Assembly: GCF_022647505.1 (NCBI RefSeq)
Contig: NZ_CP071409.1
Location: forward strand, 744,001-808,000
Direction of reading: 5' to 3'
Source of the DNA: [Pantoea] beijingensis
GTDB taxonomy: Bacteria; Pseudomonadota; Gammaproteobacteria; Enterobacterales; Enterobacteriaceae
Length of the DNA: 64,000 nt
Every line of letters begins with the position of its first letter. Position 1 is the first letter of the stretch. Below the pieces are notes generated by a model that saw nothing but the letters and a program-made list of their open reading frames with translations, did no database searches and was not told the origin of the DNA. Made by a program: the position numbers and the translations under genes. This document shows, piece after piece, positions 59,363 to 64,000 of this stretch.

Positions 59363-60022
59363 ATGACGCAGGATGAACTTAAAAAAGCGGTTGGATGGGC
59401 GGCTCTGGATTATGTGAAGCCCGGTACGGTTGTGGGCGTTGGGACGGGGTCTACCGCCGCTCATTTTATCGATGCGTTGGGATCGATAAAGCATCAGATT
59501 GAAGGTGCGGTTTCCAGCTCGGAAGATTCCACGGCGAAGCTGAAGCATCTGGGCATTCAGGTGTTTGATCTGAATGAGATTGATGCATTATCGATTTATG
59601 TTGATGGCGCCGATGAAATTAACCATCAGATGGAAATGATCAAGGGGGGCGGTGCGGCGCTTACACGGGAAAAAATTATCGCGGCGGTGGCGGATACGTT
59701 CATCTGTATCGCTGACGAGTCTAAGCGTGTTGATATTTTGGGACGTTTTCCTCTACCTGTTGAGGTGATCCCGATGGCTCGCAGCTATGTTGCAAGGGAA
59801 TTAGTTAAGCTGGGTGGACGACCTGAATACCGACAAAATGTAGTAACCGATAACGGTAACATCATTCTGGATGTGTATAACTTACAGATTATGGAACCGA
59901 TCGCGTTAGAAAAAGCGATCAATGCTCTCGCAGGTGTTGTTACTGTTGGGTTGTTTGCTAATCGTGCTGCAGATGTTGCACTCATTGGTACTGCGTCCGG
60001 CGTTAAGGTTTATCGCGGCTAA
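59363..60022 (+). CDS. rpiA: Ribose 5-phosphate isomerase A
   Basis: Interconverts ribose 5-phosphate and ribulose 5-phosphate. The ATG at 59363 gives [17 protein letters not shown] and 219 residues, the E. coli form; the open frame from 59288 adds 25 residues that fall in the promoter. [27 protein letters not shown] and [12 protein letters not shown] hold the active site. Confidence 0.97.
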   Translation: MTQDELKKAVGWAALDYVKPGTVVGVGTGSTAAHFIDALGSIKHQIEGAVSSSEDSTAKLKHLGIQVFDLNEIDALSIYVDGADEINHQMEMIKGGGAALTREKIIAAVADTFICIADESKRVDILGRFPLPVEVIPMARSYVARELVKLGGRPEYRQNVVTDNGNIILDVYNLQIMEPIALEKAINALAGVVTVGLFANRAADVALIGTASGVKVYRG

Positions 60023-60130
60023 CTGTTATCAGGGAATTTTATCGCTCTGACGCAGTTGGCGTTTGACGGAGAGAATCTCCCATTTGATTGCCTGGCCGGT
60101 ACAATAATTTCGATAAAAAATATCTTTTCT

Positions 60131-60179
60131 GCATCAGGTTAAATTTAGTGACTTATATCACATAGCTTTGACCTGATGC
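60131..60179. promoter_or_regulatory. CRP site nested in an inverted repeat upstream of serA
   Basis: AGTGA-CTTATA-TCACA (60147-60162) is a CRP-like site with one mismatch. GCATCAGGT at 60131 and ACCTGATGC at 60171 are perfect inverted repeats that flank it. E. coli serA is activated by Lrp and CRP, so the site fits, but the flanking repeat is not known to me. Confidence 0.6.
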
Positions 60180-60470
60180 GCTATCGTACTGAGCAGTGAG
60201 ATTGCCCCGGTATATTCTCCCGTGATGCCTGGCGTCATAACGCCGATATGCAGGCAGTAAAACAATCCTTTGTGTTGCCGCGGGCGTAATTTTTGATATT
60301 TTGGCAGAAGGCTGGCTTATACCCGCTCGTATCCGGGATGCAGCCAGGCGGTTATCTCATATGTTCCAGGCAAACGATTGTCTGTGTTGAATACGGGGAA
60401 ATGCCGGCAGTATCGTGAAAGATACCGGGCAAGCGAGTCACATCTGAAGTCTGCAAAATAAGGTCGGGAA

Positions 60471-61709
60471 ATGGCAAAGGTATCACTGGAGAAAGACAAA
60501 ATTAAATTCCTGCTGGTGGAAGGTGTTCACCAGAGCGCGTTGGATAATTTGCGTGCGTCAGGCTATACCAACATCGAATTCCATAAGGGCGCGCTGGACA
60601 GCGAGTCACTGAAAGAATCCATCCGTGATGCGCATTTCATTGGCATCCGTTCGCGTACGCAACTGACAGAAGATATTTTTGCTGCCGCAGATAAACTGAT
60701 TGCGGTGGGCTGTTTTTGTATCGGAACGAATCAGGTTGACCTGACTGCGGCGGCCATGCGCGGGATCCCGGTTTTCAATGCGCCTTTTTCCAATACCCGA
60801 TCTGTTGCTGAACTGGTCATCGGCGAGCTGTTACTGCTGCTGCGTGGCATTCCGGAAGCCAACGCCAAGGCCCATCGCGGTATCTGGAATAAGCTGGCAG
60901 TCGGTTCTTATGAAGCGCGTGGTAAAAAGCTCGGTATCATTGGCTATGGGCATATCGGTATGCAGCTTGGCGTACTGGCGGAAAGCCTTGGCATGCACGT
61001 TTTCTTCTACGATATTGAAAATAAACTCCCGCTGGGGAATGCCACCCAGGTTCGCCACCTTTCTGATCTGCTTAATATGAGCGATATTGTCAGTTTGCAT
61101 GTGCCGGAAACGGCCTCTACGCAAAATATGATGGGTGCTCAGGAACTGGCGCTGATGAAGCCGGGTGCACTGCTTATCAATGCGGCACGCGGTACCGTTG
61201 TGGATATTCCTGCGTTGTGCGAAGCGTTAGCTAATAAGCATTTGGCCGGAGCGGCAATTGACGTGTTCCCGGTAGAGCCTGAAACCAATACCGATCCCTT
61301 CAGTTCACCGCTATGTGAATTCGATAACGTGATTCTGACGCCGCATATCGGTGGGTCGACTCAGGAAGCGCAGGAAAACATCGGTATTGAGGTGGCAGGC
61401 AAACTGGCGAAGTATTCGGATAACGGTTCTACGCTCTCTGCGGTGAACTTCCCGGAGGCGTCACTGCCAATGCATGGCAATAATGTAAGCCGTCTGCTAC
61501 ATATCCATGAAAATCGCCCCGGGGTTCTGACGGCAATTAACCAAATTTTTGCCGAGCAAGGGATCAATATCGCGGCCCAGTATCTGCAAACTACACCGCA
61601 AATTGGCTATGTGGTTATCGATATCGATGCTTCTCACGAGGTCGCGGACAAGGCGTTGCAGCTGATGAAAGCGATTCCTGGTACAACGCGTGCGCGTTTG
61701 CTGTACTGA
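60471..61709 (+). CDS. serA: D-3-phosphoglycerate dehydrogenase SerA
   Basis: First enzyme of serine synthesis, feedback-inhibited by serine. Of the 412 residues, the substrate domain begins KVSLEKDKIKFLLVEGVHQS, GKKLGIIGYGHIGMQLGV is the NAD site, NAARGTVVDI and HIGGSTQEAQENIG carry Arg, Glu and His of the active site, and the ACT domain (RPGVLTAINQIFAEQGIN) ends the protein. A 450-bp gap with CRP-type control precedes it. Confidence 0.97.
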   Translation: MAKVSLEKDKIKFLLVEGVHQSALDNLRASGYTNIEFHKGALDSESLKESIRDAHFIGIRSRTQLTEDIFAAADKLIAVGCFCIGTNQVDLTAAAMRGIPVFNAPFSNTRSVAELVIGELLLLLRGIPEANAKAHRGIWNKLAVGSYEARGKKLGIIGYGHIGMQLGVLAESLGMHVFFYDIENKLPLGNATQVRHLSDLLNMSDIVSLHVPETASTQNMMGAQELALMKPGALLINAARGTVVDIPALCEALANKHLAGAAIDVFPVEPETNTDPFSSPLCEFDNVILTPHIGGSTQEAQENIGIEVAGKLAKYSDNGSTLSAVNFPEASLPMHGNNVSRLLHIHENRPGVLTAINQIFAEQGINIAAQYLQTTPQIGYVVIDIDASHEVADKALQLMKAIPGTTRARLLY

Positions 61710-61730
61710 TCGTATGGGTGAATAGGCAAG

Positions 61731-61758
61731 AGAGGAGCAAATACGGCTCCTCTTTTTT
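61731..61758 (+). terminator. Terminator of serA
   Basis: AGAGGAGC-AAATACG-GCTCCTCT followed by TTTTT, 21 bp after the stop. Confidence 0.9.
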
Positions 61759-61778
61759 ATTCATTCAGCATCCTGCTT

Positions 61779-62369
61779 TCACCATTGCCAGATCGTCGAA
61801 GGCGTGATCACCGCCGGAAGCGGTACATCCCATTCCGCCACCGGTAATTGTGTCACGTGCTGACAATCATGCGCGATGCCGACCGGTAACAGGTTATGTT
61901 GCTGCCAGTTTTGTAGGGTTCGGTCATAAAATCCTCCCCCCATCCCTAAGCGTTGCCCCCGAAAATCAAAAGCCACCAGAGGCACGACAACAACGTCCAG
62001 TTGGCTCAGTGGGATGAGGTGCAAAATATTCAGCTGAGGCTCCGGAATGCGCAGGCGATTAGGTGTGAGCGGTGTATCTGGATCATAGCGGATAAAAAGC
62101 AATTGCCCATGCGCAAACGGATGTAGTACCGGCAGATACACTTTTTTCTTTTGTTGCCACAGCGCAGCGATAAGCGGATGGGTATTCAGTTCACCATCAA
62201 CGGAAAGAAACAGGGCAATGTGTTCTGCCTGCTGAATGGGGGAAAAGTGAAGTGCACGTTCAGCCACTTGCTGTGCGGCTAGCTGTTGCTGTTCTTGAGT
62301 AAGTGCACGTCGCAGATGACGTACATGCTGACGAATGTCCTGTCGATTTAACAGAGTAAGCGCTGTCAT
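61779..62369 (-). CDS. fau: 5-formyltetrahydrofolate cyclo-ligase Fau (YgfA)
   Basis: Converts 5-formyl-THF to 5,10-methenyl-THF with ATP. The 196 residues include VPLVAFDFRGQRLGMGGGFY and DRTLQNWQ, and the family C-terminus DVPLPAVITPSTIW. It lies on the same strand 63 bp after 6S RNA, and is co-transcribed with it in E. coli. Confidence 0.95.
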   Translation of the reverse strand: MTALTLLNRQDIRQHVRHLRRALTQEQQQLAAQQVAERALHFSPIQQAEHIALFLSVDGELNTHPLIAALWQQKKKVYLPVLHPFAHGQLLFIRYDPDTPLTPNRLRIPEPQLNILHLIPLSQLDVVVVPLVAFDFRGQRLGMGGGFYDRTLQNWQQHNLLPVGIAHDCQHVTQLPVAEWDVPLPAVITPSTIWQW

Positions 62370-62431
62370 AAGGAACTCGTTGCGATAACAATACGCCCGA
62401 AGGCTGAAACGGGGTAGCCGTTTTTAAAGAA

Positions 62432-62617
62432 GGGAATCTCCGAGATGCCGCAGCAGGCTGTAACCCTTGAACCCTTGGTTCAAGGTGAATGTGTCGTCGT
62501 AACCATCAGGCTTCTCGGACGGACCGAGCATGCACACAGGTTGCGGAGCGCCACATTCTGTTGGTATGAAATATCGGCTCAGGGGACTGGCCCGCTTGCA
62601 AACATCTCAGAGAAAAT
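62432..62617 (-). ncRNA. ssrS: 6S RNA (RNA polymerase-binding regulator)
   Basis: The minus strand starts ATTTTCTCTGAGATGTTTGC and ends ...GCATCTCGGAGATTCCC, the ends of enterobacterial 6S RNA. The long closing stem (TCTGAGATG with the terminal TCTCGGAGA region) and the central bubble are retained, at about 186 bases. 6S RNA mimics an open promoter and binds sigma-70 holoenzyme in stationary phase. It stands between zapA and fau as in E. coli. Confidence 0.95.
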
Positions 62618-62656
62618 TTACTTCACCGTTACTGTATCACAGCTAACCATGAAGTG

Positions 62657-62986
62657 TTATTCGAACTTTGCACCCTGACGTTCAGATATGCGACCTTGCT
62701 CAAGCAATGCTTGTTCAATGGTCTGTTGCAACATCCGTATGCGTTGTTCCATGTTAGCCGCATAGTCATGTGTTTTGACTTTTTCCTGCGCCAGTTCATG
62801 GCAAATATTTAATGCCGCAATGAACACCAGTTGCTCTGTATTTGTGACTCTAGTGCGAACTTTTAAATCTTGCAACCGTTGATTAAGATCTTCTGCAGCC
62901 ATGTTCAGCGCATCTTGCTGTTCAGGCGGACAATTCACTCTCAATGAACGGCCAAAAATTTGAATATCTACCGGTTGTGCAGACAT
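62657..62986 (-). CDS. zapA: Cell division protein ZapA
   Basis: Crosslinks FtsZ filaments at the Z-ring. The ATG at 62986 (AAGGTGGC upstream) gives [19 protein letters not shown] and 109 residues. A C-terminal coiled coil ([19 protein letters not shown]) forms tetramers. The reading open to 63031 is an extension. Divergent from ygfB. Confidence 0.96.
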   Translation of the reverse strand: MSAQPVDIQIFGRSLRVNCPPEQQDALNMAAEDLNQRLQDLKVRTRVTNTEQLVFIAALNICHELAQEKVKTHDYAANMEQRIRMLQQTIEQALLEQGRISERQGAKFE

Positions 62987-63156
62987 GCCACCTTCCTGAC
63001 TGATTACTGCGCCCGCATTCGCCCTTGCCACTCAGAGGGCAGGGAGGGGCGCCACTATATATACCCCAAAGAGAAGAAACAAGCCCTTTCTGGAATCGTC
63101 GAGGCACCTGGTGGTAGCATAACACGAACTTATCCTGCCAACGATGATGAATACGT

Positions 63157-63735
63157 ATGTCTATACAGAACACAATGCCAGATTATAACACTCTGGCTTC
63201 AGCCCTCACGCAGCAGGGCACCGGTATGACGCCGGCTGAAATGCATGGTTTGATTAGCGGTATCTTGTGCGGCGGTAACCAGGATCGCAGCTGGCAAACA
63301 CTGGTTCACGATCTGACCAACGAAGGCCTGGCGTTCTCACAGGCGCTATCACAGCCATTGCAGCAGTTACATCAAAGCCTTAGCGACACGCTGGAAGATG
63401 AGGGTTTTCTCTTCCAGCTTTATCTACCCGAAGATGACGATATCACGGTATTTGACCGCGCTGATGCGCTGGCTGGCTGGGTGAATCATTTCCTGCTAGG
63501 GCTCGGTGTGACTCAGCCAAAACTGGATAAAATAACGGGTGAAACCGGTGAGGCGATTGACGATCTTCGTACCATTGCGCAACTGGGTTACGACGAAGAC
63601 GAAGATCAGGAAGAGTTGGAGCAGTCGCTGGAAGAGATTATCGAGTATGTGCGTGTCGCCGCGCTCCTGTGCCATGATACGTTTACGCGTCCCGTGGTCA
63701 CCGCGCCGGAGATACAGAAGCCGACGCTACACTAA
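63157..63735 (+). CDS. ygfB: YgfB/YecA family protein (UPF0149)
   Basis: A 192-residue helical protein starting [37 protein letters not shown] and [18 protein letters not shown] are family signatures, followed by an acidic stretch ([16 protein letters not shown]). In Pseudomonas a homolog affects beta-lactamase induction; the E. coli function is unknown. It normally precedes pepP-ubiH-visC. Confidence 0.94.
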   Translation: MSIQNTMPDYNTLASALTQQGTGMTPAEMHGLISGILCGGNQDRSWQTLVHDLTNEGLAFSQALSQPLQQLHQSLSDTLEDEGFLFQLYLPEDDDITVFDRADALAGWVNHFLLGLGVTQPKLDKITGETGEAIDDLRTIAQLGYDEDEDQEELEQSLEEIIEYVRVAALLCHDTFTRPVVTAPEIQKPTLH

Positions 63736-63982
63736 TTACAGGTCATGCTTCACGTTGCGTTCTGTCAGCAGTGCCCTGCGTCTCCCCGAACACAGTATTT
63801 ATCTTTTGTTCCCGGGGCGGGCAGATTGACCGCCGTGATATAGCTTGAGTGATTTTGTATGCAGGGCTCACCGGCATGCTGCCTGATTTTCAGGCATATA
63901 CAGACAGCAACTGGCGACTGATCGCCCGCAGCGATGCTATGTTCTACGCTTGAATAGACGTCAATTTAACAGGGAGTCTTAC

Positions 63983-64000
63983 GTGATCAATCTACCTGCG
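63983..64000 (+). CDS. First codons of a gene cut by the window end (pepP expected by synteny)
   Basis: GGGAG then GTG at 63983 opens six codons (MINLPA) to the edge. In E. coli pepP follows ygfB, but 250 bp separate them here and these residues are too few to identify it. Treat as a possible start only. Confidence 0.35.

Noticed and set aside
1..64000. CRISPR arrays
   Set aside because: No regularly spaced short repeats with unique spacers; the only tandem repeats are the 121-bp pair and the 9-bp units.

Overview
The window is a chromosomal segment from an enterobacterium (Enterobacterales, most likely Enterobacteriaceae or a close sister family). The right three quarters reproduce the conserved speC-mltC-mutY...metK-speA-speB...tktA-epd-pgk-fbaA...argP-rpiA-serA-fau-6S-zapA-ygfB order known from Escherichia coli, and the proteins align with E. 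coli products along most of their length. I could not fix the genus. Several genes of the E. coli order are missing here (nupG between mltC and speC, ansB/yggM after yggN, yggU between rdgB and yggT, and the cmt/yggPFDC block between tktA and epd).

Region 1 (1-18400) is accessory DNA lying directly downstream of a tRNA-Phe gene (pheV position), a classical island site. It holds a YWTD beta-propeller fragment plus a CaiB-type CoA-transferase, a 1040-residue protein with an embedded Cys/Met-type PLP-enzyme domain, a GyrI-like protein, the complete arnBCADTEF lipid A aminoarabinose operon with a PmrA-box-like site, a flavin reductase fragment, a rhodanese, an IS3-group relic inserted in a radC-like gene, and a PAAR/S-type-pyocin effector with a DUF6392-type immunity gene. 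No integrase or second att copy is visible.

Region 2 (18400-36000) carries tRNA-Phe, speC with a long leader containing small ORFs, then mltC, yggX, mutY, trmB, yggL, yggN, hemW, rdgB, yggT, yggS, yggR, ruvX, yqgE, gshB, rsmE, endA, sprT and galP. These cover cell-wall turnover, iron-sulfur and oxidative protection, DNA/tRNA/rRNA modification, nucleotide sanitation, glutathione synthesis and galactose uptake. galP has a CRP site next to a GalR-type operator.

Region 3 (36400-43000) is a methionine/polyamine block: metK with MetJ boxes, small ORFs and a structured leader before speA (yqgB overlaps speA), a tandem 121-bp intergenic repeat, a hexapeptide acetyltransferase, and speB behind a leader terminator. 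MetK makes S-adenosylmethionine, SpeA and SpeB make putrescine from arginine, and SpeC makes it from ornithine.

Region 4 (43000-64000) has a YidB-like protein, loiP, tktA, a bactofilin, the epd-pgk-fbaA glycolytic cluster with Cra and CRP sites, an accessory LysR/aldo-keto reductase/MFS/GlcG cassette, mscS, argO, yggE, argP, rpiA, serA (CRP site inside a long inverted repeat), fau, 6S RNA, zapA, ygfB and the first codons of a further gene at the edge.
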